DNA from: Corythucha ciliata
Lineage: Eukaryota; Arthropoda; Insecta; Hemiptera; Tingidae
DNA: 64,000 nucleotides
Reading direction: 5' to 3'
Assembly: GCA_038030265.1 (NCBI GenBank)
Contig: CM075943.1
Span: 61,355,971-61,419,970, forward strand
The notes beneath the pieces are model-generated. The model searched no databases, was not told where the DNA came from, and saw only the letters and a program-made list of their open reading frames with translations. Positions within the stretch are counted from its first letter, which is position 1. The number at the start of each line of letters is the position of its first letter. Both the position numbers and the translations under genes were made by a program. This document shows positions 32,379 through 43,725 of the stretch, piece after piece.

Positions 32379-32802
32379 TGTAACGGGGGGGGGGGATTTT
32401 TTGGGCTTTTTTGAGACCGTTTCAGGGGAGACAGGACAAATTAAAGAATCACGAGTCACACTCTAAACTTTATTAACTTAACCAAACAAACCCAACCCAC
32501 TTATAATTTTAACTAAGAGACGACTGGGGGGGGGGGACACGATGGTTCTCAGGGCACAATTAAACAGTTACACTTCCACGAGCCGGTGGCTGGCGAACGA
32601 CTCCTTTATTTCGGCACTCCGTCCACCTGGAAAACTCAGGATTGGGTAAGAGGGGAATTGAAACTAGGTTGTCTATTGCGACACTTGCCGTGCCGTTCAA
32701 GTGAGCTTTGGACTCTTAGCTCAGCCCCCTGTCCCACACCGTAATGTCGTAGGCAACCTCGGGACCGGCAACCTTCGTCACCCTTGCGTAGCGCACGTTA
32801 CA
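32379..32802 (-). repeat. 3' LTR of the errantivirus-like element
   Basis: The 424-bp LTR begins TGTAACGTGCGC and ends CCCCGTTACA on the minus strand. Its first 36 bp in element orientation recur at 36717-36752 as the remnant 5' LTR. It contains two G runs (on the + strand near 32385-32395 and 32527-32536) that may carry base-calling error. Confidence 0.9.
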
Positions 32803-33453
32803 TCCACCCCCTATCGTCCGGAGCCAGCGTCCTCGCTGGCTGACTGGCCTCCGTCGTGTCGGATGGGGTGACGGTTTGTGGGGGGGGGGGGCTCATTTGC
32901 TGGCGGCTGTTCGGGCCGGTCCTCCTTGGTCTCGGTTTAGGGTCGGCGAGATGGGCTGAGCTGGCTCGTGATCCGGTCCCCGGCAAGTGTAGGCAGGGGA
33001 GGATCGGGTACTGGTGCTTGGAATGGGGGGGGGGGTTAGAGGTTATTTAGATGGATGTCTTCCAGCGCGGTAGAAGTAGCCGATGAAGGTCGGACGCCCG
33101 GGACTCCATTGTGTGTAAATAAATACATAAAATAAATGGGAACTTATACGTTAAATAAGCTAATAGTATTTACATAATAGTGTCTCTAGTATGTATGTCC
33201 TTTTCTTAGACCTAATTTTATTTAAAAAATTAACCATTAACTAATATAGGGATTAACTAACTTTAATTTAACTAACTTAAACTAATATAGTTATATGTCC
33301 TACTAACTAAGCTAGTCTAGTCTTACGATTAATTAGCCTAAGAACGTCACTTTCGTATGTGCTTAACTTAGCCTTGTCTTTCACTGGCCCCTCCGGAACT
33401 GGGCAACACCACTATTTGTCCCGCACTGGTTGGGGCTTGGAATCGTTTGATGG
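32803..33453 (-). other. 3' untranslated region of the errantivirus-like element
   Basis: This is the sequence between the env stop and the 3' LTR. It is AT-rich with repeated ACTAACTTAA-type words at 33230-33350 and G runs at 32880 and 33027. The short overlapping frames at 32798-33050 on both strands have no motif and are not called as genes. Confidence 0.55.
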
Positions 33454-35127
33454 TCAGGCGGCGATAATCGCGACCATGACTCCGAGTCCCACCAGCCCCC
33501 CTGCACCGGCATAAGCCGCGTGCGTGAGGTGGCGCAACCGCCCGTGTTGTTGGAGCTCCCGGATCGCGGTCTTCAGCACGGTGGGGGCCTGGGGCAGGTG
33601 GCTTTCCAGATGCAGGTCGGGTACCGCCAGGTGTTGGCGTGCTTCGGCCCGGCTCCAGCCGTCGATGGTCGGTATGGTGAGGGTGCCGACTGCGCCTTCG
33701 GTATGTGTGATTCCCTCCACTCGCGCGTCGACATGGAATCCTTCCCCGAAGAGCTCACAGGCTGCCGTGTCTGGCAGTAGGCCTGCCCCCACCAACGTCT
33801 GGGTGGTGATGTTCGTCTGGGGGCCGCCGGTTGGGCAGCGTAGGGTGATCAAGGTGGGCCCTCGGACGCTGTAGAGCCATCCGTTGTTGGTAGCGATGAG
33901 CTGGGGTGACGGCAGATAGGTCGTCAGTTCCGTGTCGCAATAGTGTTCCTTGCCTCCCCAGAGCGCTGAGATGCACATGGGTTGGGAGAAGGCGTAGGTG
34001 GGCATCGCGAAGGGGCAGATGGTTCCCATCGTGGTGGAGCGGCAAGTCCTCCACTCGGCCGTTGTCAGGGTCGCGTATCATTGGCGATCCCTGCGGATGA
34101 GCAGGTGACTGCCCTGGGGCCGCCACGTTAACCACCCCTTCATGGTGTCGTCGTATATCGGTATCGTGTGTAGTTTTTGGTGGTTATACCAGGCGGTCTG
34201 GGAGGCCGTGGGGAGGTGAATGTATATTAAGATCCGCGAGGGGGTTGCGGCGGCTTGGACCCTGCTCGTCCAGTACGCTGCCGGGGCTGTTTCCTCGGTT
34301 GGTGGCTGTAGAAGAGTGGTGCCTTCTGGTAGGTGTCTGGTGACGTTGAGAAGGACCTCCAGCATTTGGGCTGTTGGTATGATATCAGTGGTGAGCTGTC
34401 CAGCGGCCACTCCATTGAGTCCCGCGTGTAGCCGTGCCACTGCCCTAACGGACTCTTCCGCCAGATGGTTGAAGTAGTGGATTAGGGACTGCACGTGGAG
34501 GAAGTGTCGTATGCTGGCTAATTCGTCGGTCATGTTGTTTATGGTGCCGGCGAATGACTGCAGGGCGTTTTGTGTTCGTACCATGTGTTCGTGGAAGGTG
34601 CTGGTGAGGCTTTCCACGTTGTCTTCCAGTCCCGCGACGATGCTTAGTTGGGCTTGAGTATCGTGGAGAGCACCTTCCAGGTCTCCCATGGTTTGTAGCC
34701 GTTCGTTTATAGCGTCCACGTCATCAGCGTCAGCGGTGCCGAACAGAAATTTTAGGGCTGTTCCCCCCAAGTTAATTAGACCTCTGAGTGTACGTTGGTG
34801 GGGGAGCAGTTTGGATAGTTGGTCCAGGTCGCCCGTGAGCCTCGCGATGGTTCGGTTTAGCTGGGTTATTCGTGGTGCTAGTTCGGGCCACTCCTCGCCT
34901 AGTCCAGCGTCTGTGGTGCTGAGGGCTGCCGTGAGATTGCGCCAGGCGTTACGGAGTCGGCCCGCTTGGACTTGGATGCCCCGTAGGTCATAGTGGAGCA
35001 CCACGGTCCACTGCGTTCCCGTTAGGACCACGTCGTCTATCTTCTCGAAGACGACTCCCAGATTGTACGTCTGACTGCCGCTGGCCGTTAGGTGGGCGAG
35101 GGCAAATATTAGTCCTGCAACATTCAT
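33454..35127 (-). pseudogene. Envelope fusion-type protein (env) with one internal stop
   Basis: The minus frame starts at 35127 with a hydrophobic signal-like segment. Around residues 112-115 there is a basic RTLR site followed by a Gly/Leu-rich hydrophobic stretch, the arrangement of a cleavage site plus fusion peptide in errantivirus Env and related F-type proteins. Heptad-like helical sequence and several N-glycosylation sites (such as NLT, NRT, NMT, NVT) follow. The frame reaches a TGA at 34078-34080. The same frame continues open to 33454, with Cys residues and a C-terminal hydrophobic segment (AGGLVGLGVMVAIIAA) fitting a membrane anchor. The gene is thus split by one stop and is non-functional as assembled. 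It lies just downstream of integrase, as in retroviruses. It is an old viral-type gene copy. Confidence 0.85.
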
Positions 35128-35211
35128 TCTAGCGGGGCGATTTATTAGTAGTTTATTATTTATTTCTTATTAAAAGATGTATATATATTAGCATCCACAG
35201 GCGGTTATCAG

Positions 35212-35212
<1 letters not shown>

Positions 35213-35253
<41 letters not shown>

Positions 35254-35290
35254 ATTATTATTACCACCACCACTACTATTATTATTATAA
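35213..35290. repeat. TTA/TAA trinucleotide tract between pol and env
   Basis: A run of TTA units, interrupted by ACC/ACT units, lies between the integrase end and the env start. Such tracts also occur at 51619-51675, about 52119-52190 and 53694-53760. The length is likely unstable and assembly-sensitive. Confidence 0.9.
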
Positions 35291-35310
35291 TTTTGGGATT
35301 ATCAGTATTG

Positions 35311-36716
35311 CTATTGTCCCGCGAGTTTCTGGTAATCCACCCTCGGGGCTCTGTTTGATCTAGTGGGAGGTTGGTCGATTGAGTGGGGAGGTTTTTGATG
35401 GGCATAGGGGTTCGGGGTTGTGAGTTTTTTGGTGATTGGCAGCGATGTCCTGTTGCTGTTGGTGGAGGTTGGGAAGAGGCCGTCAGTTAGTGTTGGTGTG
35501 GTGGGAGATTCGTGGGTGGCGGTGTGTTTTATTGTTTTTCTCGGGGTAAAGGGCTTGACGCGGTTGATGTGGACGAGTCGTTCCCTCCTGCGAGCCATAA
35601 TTTTGATGTTCAATTTGGAGGGGATTTCCGTTATTTTGTACGGTCCTTTCCAGGGTTTGGTGAACTTCTTGGTTCTGCCTTTCCGGACAACGGGGGTGTG
35701 AAGGTAGACTAGCTGTCCGACTTGGAAGTTGTGGCTTTCCGTGTTGTGGCGGTAGTTACGTTTCCGCCGATCGGTTGTTGTTCGCTGGTACCTTGTGGTT
35801 TGCTCTGCTATCTCCCTTAGTCGGTCTCGAAGTAACTCGACGTGGGTGTCGTAGGGTTCCTCATCCGGTCCTATGTCGAGGTCAGCTTCAGTTGGTAGGC
35901 TCATTTGGCGTCCGTAGATGATCTCATAGGGGCAGAAGCCAGTCGAGTCATGGGTCTGGGCATTCATGGACATAGCAACGAGTGATAGATACTGGTCCCA
36001 GTCCGTGTGGGTCGTGTTGACGTAATGGGTCAGTTTGGTAGTAAGTGTCGGGTGGGTCCGCTCGAGTCTTCCATTTGACTGGGGGTGGTAGGGTGTTGTC
36101 TGTATCTTCCGGATTTTGAAGAGCTCGCAGAGGTGTCGGATAACGTCCGACGTAAAGTTCGTCCCCTGGTCGGTGAGGAGGTACCTGGGGATGCCGTAAA
36201 TCGTGAGGAATCCGCCAAGGAGGGCGTCGGCTATGGTCGTTGCTTGTTGGTCAGGGAGGGGAATGTACGTGACCAGTCTTGAGTATTGATCTTGGACGGA
36301 GAGGATGTATTTGTTGCCACGTGGGGTTTTAGGGAATGGGCCCACGATGTCGGCGGAAATCGCTTCAAAGGGGCTCGCTGGTTCCCGGTGAGTACCCAGT
36401 TCTGCCGTCCGTTGCCCGGTGTCGTTTTTCCTCGCGGCACAGGAGGTGCATGATCGGACGTAATCTTCCACGTCACGTCGGATCTTCGGCCAGTAATACA
36501 AAGTCTGGACCGCGTGGACCGTCTTCGTGATGCCGGGGTGTGCAGCGTAGGGTGGGTCGTGGCATAGGTATAGTGCGCGAGCCCTGAGGATTGGGGGTAG
36601 GGCAATTCGGAGGCCTCGTGGTGTCCTGCGTGCTATTAGTCCGTTCCTAGTGATAGTAAATTTTTTGCGGGTCGCTAGGCGTTGGCATTGGGGGTCTAGG
36701 GCTTGGTGAGTGATAA
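35311..36716 (-). pseudogene. Ty3/gypsy integrase with GPY/F-type C-terminal domain
   Basis: The minus frame to 35311 is open over 396 codons from about 36501, and its frame extends upstream through CHDPPYAAHPG (zinc-binding His pair) to the deletion point at 36716. CTSCAARK gives the Cys pair. Counting from 36501, the core has Asp51 (ISADIVGPF), Asp111 (LLTDQGTNF) and Glu147 (SNGRLERTH), the classic D-D-35-E spacing. The C-terminus has KKFTKPWKGPYKITEI, a GPY/F module, followed by a long basic and Pro-rich tail. Integrase would insert element DNA into the host genome. The reading frame is intact, but its promoter, gag and RT are deleted, so the gene is an orphan piece. Confidence 0.9.
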
Positions 36717-37144
36717 GGCAACCTTCGTCACCCTTGCGTAGCGCACGTTACAGAGGGGACGACTTACCCCCTCCACGCCCCGCCAATCAGTTGTGGGTAA
36801 TCCAGGTTTATATATATACCCTCCTGTAGGCCACAGGAGGGTAATTGAAGGAGTTCATAATAAAAGGTTTTCTGTATGAAATTTTTACTGGTGAGTCACA
36901 TTAGAGACTTATTGAGACTCAAATGTCTTGTTTGAATTGAATAAGCAGGAACAAGCCGGATTACGGATAAGCGTTAGTTTTTTAACTAAGTGGTTGAGTT
37001 CATGAGTTTACCTTAATCGGCAAAGAAAGCGAATTTCACCCCAGAAACTGACTGTGCTCACATAAAAAGGGGCAATATTCCACGAAGAACTTCCACTTTT
37101 GCCGGTTAAACGATCGGTGTAGCCTTCTAATGGATAAAAACTGT

Positions 37145-38250
37145 CGATTATTGAATTAGCGATTTGTCTCCATTTTAGCCACGAATTAGCGATTTGTCTC
37201 CATTTTAGCCGCGAATTAGCGATTTATCTCCATTTCAGCCGTGCATTAGCGGTTTTCCTTGCAAAGAATTTGTGTTTTCCCTGATTTAAGAGGCTAATGA
37301 GCGCTAAATCTTCCAATTTTAGCAATGAAGTTGTCTCGAGAAACCGTGACTTGCCATTTGCTCTATTCAATCTATGAAATAGCAAATGTTTTCAATTTAA
37401 CGCCATAGACATCCATTTTTCTTGACTTCAGCCGCAAATTAGCGTTTTCCATCATCTTAGCAGCTAATTAGGGATTTTTCTACGTTTCATCAACAAATTA
37501 AGAGTTCCTCCAATTTTCTCCGCTAACTACCTAACGCTTTTTCTGAAATTTGGCCGGGAATTAGCGATTTTTTTCATTTTCTGGTACGAAGTTACGATCA
37601 GAAGCCGTGAATTGACGTTTTATCTATTTAATCCGCGAGTCAATTTTATCGATAAATTAGCAAGTTTTCTCCACGATTTATCAATTTTTGCGATTTTTCA
37701 CCCTTTTAGCCGTGAATTATAGCGATTTATCTGCATTTTGCAGAGAATTCGTTTTTTCTTTACTTCAGCCGCTAATTAGCAAGTTTTCTCAATGCATCCA
37801 TGAATTAGCAACTTTTCTTAATTTTAGCTCTGGATTAGCGATTTGTTTTGCATGCTTTTAGCGGTGAATTGGCGTTTTTTCGCAGTTTGAGCCTCGAACT
37901 TGCGTTCTGAATAAACCGAGAATTCATGTTTTCGTAATTTTAGGCGTGAATTAGCGCTTTTTCTCATTCGCGGATTATTGATTTTTCACGATTTTATCCG
38001 TTAATTAGCGTGTTCCGTAATTTTAAACGCAAATTACTGTAATTTACACGTTATCCGCGATTTTAGAGCTTTTTCTCAATTTTTGCTGTGAAGTTTTCCT
38101 AACTTTATCAGTGATTTAGCACTTTTTCTTCTTTATGGCCGTGAATCAGTTTTTTTTTTTCAATAATTGTAGCCGTTAATTAGCCATTTATCTCAATTTC
38201 AGCCCCAAATTAGCGTTATTTTCCATTTTGGTCTGGATTAAGTGGGGGAT
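37145..38250 (+). repeat. 30-bp minisatellite family 1 inside N1 copy 1
   Basis: At 37150-37250 the units are nearly regular (GAATTAGCGATTTGTCTCCA and variants, about 30-31 bp apart), and further right they become irregular. The mirror array is at 49570-50650 in N1 copy 2. This array is therefore an internal part of the transposon and has travelled with it. Confidence 0.85.
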
Positions 38251-38564
38251 TGGCCGCCCACGAGGAGGCGCGCATTGTAGCGATTTCCATTTTTACAAAA
38301 ATCCTAGGGCCGCCAAAATCCAACAAACATGATTATTTAGCACTGTATGCCATGGGGGCGGGCTATTGTGAAAGGCTCAGCTGAGTCAGCGGGCCACTTT
38401 TTGGCCAGCGAGCCCTCGGTTGGCCACCCCTCCTATTTCATCAACGGCGGCCTACGCCTTGGCGTCCTCTATTTGGCCGCATTTACAATATTTGGTGCTT
38501 AGCTCCACTTCCGCTTCTTTGAAGCTCCTTGATGAGAACTTGCAGTTATCAAATTTATAATGAT

Positions 38565-38783
38565 TCACATAGGCAACATTATGGGACAACAAAAAGAGAT
38601 AATGACTCCGTACTGTCCATTATAGGTACAAACTAGGATACTAAATTCACTACGTTCCCGAAATGAAATCCTTTGAAAGCAGGTCGATCGAAGAAAGGTC
38701 GTAACCGCAAATCCTTTTTCAATCAAGTGTGGCAATAGTTCAGACGGAAAACATTGTAAACTCCTTAAAAACGACAAAAACAC
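38565..38783 (-). other. 72-codon frame kept open in both N1 copies
   Basis: The frame (MFLSFLRSLQCFPSELLPHL at its start) has an equal-length counterpart at 49044-49262 (+) with two amino-acid differences. It has no recognised motif and no ribosomal or promoter context. Equal length may simply reflect the overall identity of the two N1 copies, so I do not call it a gene. Confidence 0.3.
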
Positions 38784-38875
38784 ATTATTTAGCCCTTACA
38801 TTGGTGGAAAGAGTAGGGCTCTTTTCCGCCATTGCACCTCGACGCTAGCGCTGCAAGTGATAATCTGAATCGCCA

Positions 38876-39640
38876 ATAGCGCATCCTATTCTCCTGGTCG
38901 TAAGGTGGACAAAACTTGTCAAAAACGACAATTTTGCCCCTTTTTCTCTTGTTTTGAGCCGATTTTCGGTCTTATGTATCAGGAGAATATGAGAGAATAT
39001 GATGTGTTAGGAGCATGGCTCCGAAAGAGTTTTTTCCATAAATTGGTTGGGTGTGACTTGAAAAGGGCACAAAATTCCCACGTGATTATGAAGCGTTCCA
39101 TGTGCGCCCAAATTGGAATTACTCTCGAGAGTGATATCGGACACCCCTAGAAATGTCGCTCTCGTAACCCTTACAGAACGCTCAAAATCGCTCTTCAATT
39201 GTAGCCGCACGTCTGACCACTTCATGGCGAAAATTCCTCCGGTGACGAGCTCCTAGCACATTCTGTTCTCCTGGTGATTAGAGGACCAAAACTTGTGAAT
39301 AACCAGGATTGTGCCCCTTTTCTCTCATGCGTGATACTAAAGTCGGGATTTTCTGTTATTCCTATCAGGATAATATCATGTGCAAGGAGCTCGTCTTCCG
39401 TTTGAATTTATTTATCGATGAGCTCCCAGCGCATCCTATTCTCCTGGTCGTAAGGTGGACAAAACTTGTCAAAAATGACGATTTTGCCCCTTTTTCTCTT
39501 GTTTTGAGCCGATTTTCGGTCTTTTATATCAGGAGAATATGATGTGTTAGGAGCATGGCTCCGAAAGTGTTTTTTCCTTTAATTGGTTGGATGTGGCTTG
39601 AAAAGGCCCGAATTTCCCTCGTGATTATAAAGCGTTCTCT
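38876..39640 (+). repeat. Three tandem diverged units of a ~0.2-0.4 kb repeat
   Basis: Units start at about 38879, 39249 and 39425 with GC(G/A)CATCCTATTCTCCTGG-like sequence. Units one and three are nearly identical for about 215 bp (GGTCGTAAGGTGGACAAAAC, then CCGATTTTCGGTCTT); unit two is diverged. The overlapping short frames here derive from the repeat. Its function is unknown. Confidence 0.8.
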
Positions 39641-40429
39641 GCCAAATATGAAGAAATTGCCAATTTACACTTAACCCTTTATAGACCGAGAGCTGGCAGG
39701 CGCGGATCCAGAGTCGGCTTAAGGAGGGGGCCATGACCCCGTGAAACGCCGTAACTGATTCCTGGTCCCTAATTAAGTAAACTTAACCTATGGGGGGAGG
39801 GGGGAAGGCACGACCGCTCATGTCCCGCCGCTGGAACTTCTGAGTTTTGGACTTGGCGAACCCAATAATCTGCGCGTTCAACCTCGCTCCCGCCTTATCT
39901 TTTGACCTCTTTGCGACACGTTTTCTGGGGGCAGTTGGGCATTGTCCAAGGGACTCATAAACCACGTCCGGTTCAAATAGAAACACATTAAAAACACAAA
40001 CATTCAGCATAAACACCACCCCTGGGCAAAAATGATCACATTTTTTTTTAATGGGCCAAACCGCGAATTTAGAGGTTTCTCGACACAGGGAGTCCGAAAA
40101 TCGAGACGAATTTACAATCAGTTGGGCGGTTGAAGTGGTTCTCACTGTAATACCACCATTTTTGACCACTTATTGCTCACGTTTGCATAAGGTTGTGTAC
40201 AGTACGTTGAACATGCTATCCGCACATCAACAGCTGCCTGAATTACAGTAGAGTTCCAAGCCTCGCTACACGGTAAAGCTTCAACCCTGGTAGGCGGGAA
40301 TCCAGGGAGGGGCTCAGAGGGCTTGAGCCTCCTCCTTCAGTTCAGTGGGTAAGGGCGAGACGGTCGTATTCGGTGGGGGGGGGGGGGAATGGATCATTGA
40401 TTGAGTCAATTAATATTTTATGGCGCGAA
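39641..40429. other. Spacer without a supported gene
   Basis: A minus frame at 40169-39783 (128 codons) and a plus frame at 40051-40251 overlap in opposite directions with no motif. A G run at 40375-40387 closes the segment. I see nothing else. Confidence 0.4.
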
Positions 40430-41700
40430 TAGCCTCTTATTTGGCAAATGCATCAGTATAGCCATTTTAATGGCTTGGAGGCTCAGTATTTGGTCATTTA
40501 TTAAGCACGAAATGGTAAGTTTCGCCATTTCCAGGGCACGAATTGTCGGTTTAGCAATTTTTAGGGCGTAATTAGTCAATCAAGCAATTTACAGCACAAG
40601 TTCAAGCATGAATCGTAAGTTCAACCATTTACAGCCGTATATTTCAACCAATTTTTGAGCGTGATAGCTCCGGTTTGGCAATTTTTACTGCTCAAACTGT
40701 CAGTATGTTCATTTCTAGCGGGCGAAAATAGTCAGTGTGATATTTTCAGGGTGCACAAATCCGTCTTTTTAGTCTAGAGTGCGAACTCTGTTTAGCGATT
40801 ATCAAGGGCCGAATCGTTAATATAACCATTTTGTGGACACAAACACTCAGTTTTGCCATTTCTATGGTACAAAATAGTCCGCCATACCATTTGTAGGTTG
40901 CGAATGGTCAGTTCGCCATTTCCAAGGAGCAAATTGTCAGGTCATTAATATGTATGAGGAATGAATATTAGCCTCAGCTATATTTTCAGAGCAAAAATAA
41001 TCATTTTTGGCATTTTAGGGTCCGAGTGGTAAGTTTTGCCATTTTTGAAGCGAGAATTGCCAGTTTGGCCATTTTGGCATGTTAAATAATTGTCTACGCA
41101 CGAATGTTCAGTTTTGCCATTTTAATGGCAGGAATCACCTGTTCAGGCATTTTAGGGCGCGAATTTGTGGCACGTTAAGTCAGTTTGTTTAGAGCGCAAA
41201 TCGCTAGTCAGCTTAAGCATTTTCAACGCGCGAATCGTCAGTTTTGCCATTTTTAGGGCGTAAATAGTCACGTCAAGCCAAAGGCGCGAATGGTCAGTTT
41301 GGCCGTTCTCTGCACGCTAATGGTCGATTTTGCACTTTTCAGGGCTGAAATCATCTGTTAACGCATTTTCAAGGCGCGAAGTCAGTTTAACAGTTTTATT
41401 TGGAACACGAATATGTTACGTCAAGTCAAATGGAGAATGGTCAGTTTGGCCCATTGTCAGGGCTGCAAGGATCGTGAGGCTAGCCAATTTTAGATTGCTT
41501 GAAGTCCGTTTAGCTTTTTTTAAAGCGATAATTTTTCCACACATTTAGTCAGCTCAGCCATTTTCAAGGCGCTAACAGTTAGTTTTGCCACTTTGGGGTA
41601 CTATTACCTTTAGTTAAGCCGTTTTTATGGTGGGCATAGCCATAGTTTAGCTATTTTTAGGCATTGAATTGCTGTCAAGCCATTTTTAATCGAGCGAAAC
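40430..41700 (+). repeat. 30-bp minisatellite, family 2, large array
   Basis: Dozens of drifted units have GCGCGAATGGTCAG or GCGAATCGTCAG next to TTTGCCATTTTTAG-like sequence, often spaced near 30 or 60 bp. It is the largest family 2 array in the window. The smaller ones at 16140-16600 (same strand) and 46430-46700 (reverse) share the motif. Confidence 0.8.
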
Positions 41701-41859
41701 AGACAATTTCCCAAGCAATGCAGAGAGGTACAACCCGAGAGACAAATTGTCGAACGGAAGAATATCAATGAAAGAGTTCTCACAGTCACCCCACTTCCTG
41801 CACCCGAACTTTCCCGCGGGCAGGCCTGAAGGTCAAGGAAGAATCTCGATGCTTGTGGT

Positions 41860-42960
41860 CCCGAAAGAACATAGTCCTGAAACTGGTCTTATTCTATAGG
41901 TTTTATGGAGATGATTACAAATATAGTCGTTGGCCGGCGTCTGCCTGGAGCATTTGCCCTCGGTGGCCAGTAAAATCCTTAAATCAGGGGCATTAATTAA
42001 CCGGATGAACTAAGTCCGGAGAATGGTCTTTTGCGACACGTTTCATGTGGCTGAATACGAAAGTGATCGTCTGCCGGTGTCTGCCTGGGGCACTTGCCCT
42101 TAGTGACTAGTCAAACTGCACCGGAGGAAAATGATTAACCGGAAGAACATAGTCCTGAAACCAGTCTCATTCGAAAGGTTTCATGGAGCTGATTACGAAT
42201 ATGATCGTCTGCTGCCGTCTGCCTGGGGCATTTGCCCTCTGTGGCTCGCCAAACTTACGTAATTCGGTAAATTTTAATTAACGGGAAGAACACAGTCCTA
42301 AAACTGGTCTTATTCGATAGGATTTATGGAGATGATTACAAATAAAATCGTCTGCCTGGAGCATTTGCCCTCGGTGGCCAGTAAACTCCTTAAATCAGGG
42401 GCCTTAATTAACCGGATGAACCCCGGAGTCCGGAGAATGGTCTTTTGCGACACGTTTCATGTGACTGAATTCGAAAGTGATCGTGTGCCGGTGTCTGCCT
42501 GGGGCACTTGCCGAGGGCAAATGCTCCAGACAGACGCCGGCAGACTATAACATTTGTAATCATCTCCTTAAAACCTATCGAATAGGACCAGTTACAGGAC
42601 TGTGCTCCTCAGTTATTTAAAATTTACCGAATTACGTGAGTTTGGCGAGCCACAGAGGGCAAATGCCCCAGGCAGACGCCGGCAAACCATTATATTTGTA
42701 ATCATCTCCATAATTCCTATCGAATAAGACCAGTTTCAGGACTGTGTTCTTCCGGTTGATCAAAATTCACCGAATTACGTGTTTTTGGCAAGCCACAGAG
42801 GGCAAATGCCCCAGGCAGACGATCATATTCGTAATCAGCTTCATAAAACCTTTCGAATGAGACTAGTTTCGGGTCTACGTTCTTCTGGTTAAATTAATGT
42901 CTCAAATTAAGGACTTTAATTAGCTATAAAATCCTTAGGCCCCAGATACAGCATGGCAGA
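41860..42960. repeat. ~140-bp tandem array that switches orientation at 42512
   Basis: Five + units contain GTCTGCCTGGAGCATTTGCC or variants at about 41939, 42072, 42218, 42350 and 42493, spaced 132-146 bp. From 42513 the same motif appears reversed (GAGGGCAAATGCTCCAGACA and variants) at about 42513, 42655 and 42797. The units alternate two subtypes, so the true period may be about 280 bp. The switch point reads CTTGCCGAGGGCAAATG. No coding. Confidence 0.88.
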
Positions 42961-43225
42961 CTTCCGGATTCGTAAATAGGGGGTCAAATGCCATCATTTT
43001 GCACACATACGGTGACTATGTTCTTCCGGTTGAATGGGACTGTCGCCAGCTCTCGAACTATTAAGTCTTAGTGCGTCGTATTCCGGACCCCGGGAGTATC
43101 CCTCAACATTTTTTTCAAAAATCGCGTCAGAAGTCATTCAAATTGACTGTAAAGCCTAGTACACACTGAGACTCTTTGAGTAGATTCTTTGTGTCTAGAA
43201 ATGAATATCGCGTGAGTCTCGGCAG

Positions 43226-43725
43226 NNNNNNNNNNNNNNNNNNNNNNNNNNNNNNNNNNNNNNNNNNNNNNNNNNNNNNNNNNNNNNNNNNNNNNNNNNN
43301 NNNNNNNNNNNNNNNNNNNNNNNNNNNNNNNNNNNNNNNNNNNNNNNNNNNNNNNNNNNNNNNNNNNNNNNNNNNNNNNNNNNNNNNNNNNNNNNNNNNN
43401 NNNNNNNNNNNNNNNNNNNNNNNNNNNNNNNNNNNNNNNNNNNNNNNNNNNNNNNNNNNNNNNNNNNNNNNNNNNNNNNNNNNNNNNNNNNNNNNNNNNN
43501 NNNNNNNNNNNNNNNNNNNNNNNNNNNNNNNNNNNNNNNNNNNNNNNNNNNNNNNNNNNNNNNNNNNNNNNNNNNNNNNNNNNNNNNNNNNNNNNNNNNN
43601 NNNNNNNNNNNNNNNNNNNNNNNNNNNNNNNNNNNNNNNNNNNNNNNNNNNNNNNNNNNNNNNNNNNNNNNNNNNNNNNNNNNNNNNNNNNNNNNNNNNN
43701 NNNNNNNNNNNNNNNNNNNNNNNNN
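43226..43725. other. Assembly gap of 500 N
   Basis: This is a placeholder gap. The inverted tandem array ends shortly before it, so the gap may reflect collapse of similar repeats. Confidence 0.99.

Larger units (their letters stand above)
32379..36752 (-). mobile_element. Envelope-bearing Ty3/gypsy (errantivirus-like) element, 5' part deleted, TSD GAGG
   Basis: The element lies on the minus strand inside N1 copy 1. Its ends are TGTAACG...GTTACA, flanked by GAGG at 32375-32378 and 36753-36756. N1 copy 2 (about 54440-54470) shows the uninterrupted site with a single GAGG. The 3' LTR (32379-32802) is whole. At the 5' side only 36 bp of LTR remain (36717-36752), joined directly to the pol region before integrase. 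The primer site, gag, protease, RT and RNase H are therefore gone. Integrase and env remain. A purine tract GATAGGGGGTGGA precedes the 3' LTR in element orientation. Confidence 0.92.
28253..38878 (+). mobile_element. N1 transposon copy 1 (inverted partner of 48949-57970), with nested insertions
   Basis: Both ends carry TATTGGCGATTCAGATTA or its complement (28253-28270 and 38861-38878). If TA is the duplicated target, the element proper is 28255-38876. The non-inserted parts (28255-28834, 32084-32378, 36757-38876) are reverse complements of matching parts of the second copy, and similarity stops at the TIRs. This supports two transposition events rather than a segmental duplication. Reassembled without insertions it is about 3 kb. 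It contains a hairpin, a minisatellite array and a 72-codon frame kept open in both copies, but no recognisable transposase. Insertions are the foldback at 28835-32083 and the gypsy element at 32379-36752. Confidence 0.88.

Noticed and set aside
33520..34993. Several + strand frames of 60-116 codons
   Set aside because: These are shadows of the env gene on the minus strand, whose GC-rich codons keep the opposite frames open.
35420..36282. + strand frames opposite the integrase
   Set aside because: These are shadows of the minus-strand integrase, which has its full catalytic motif.
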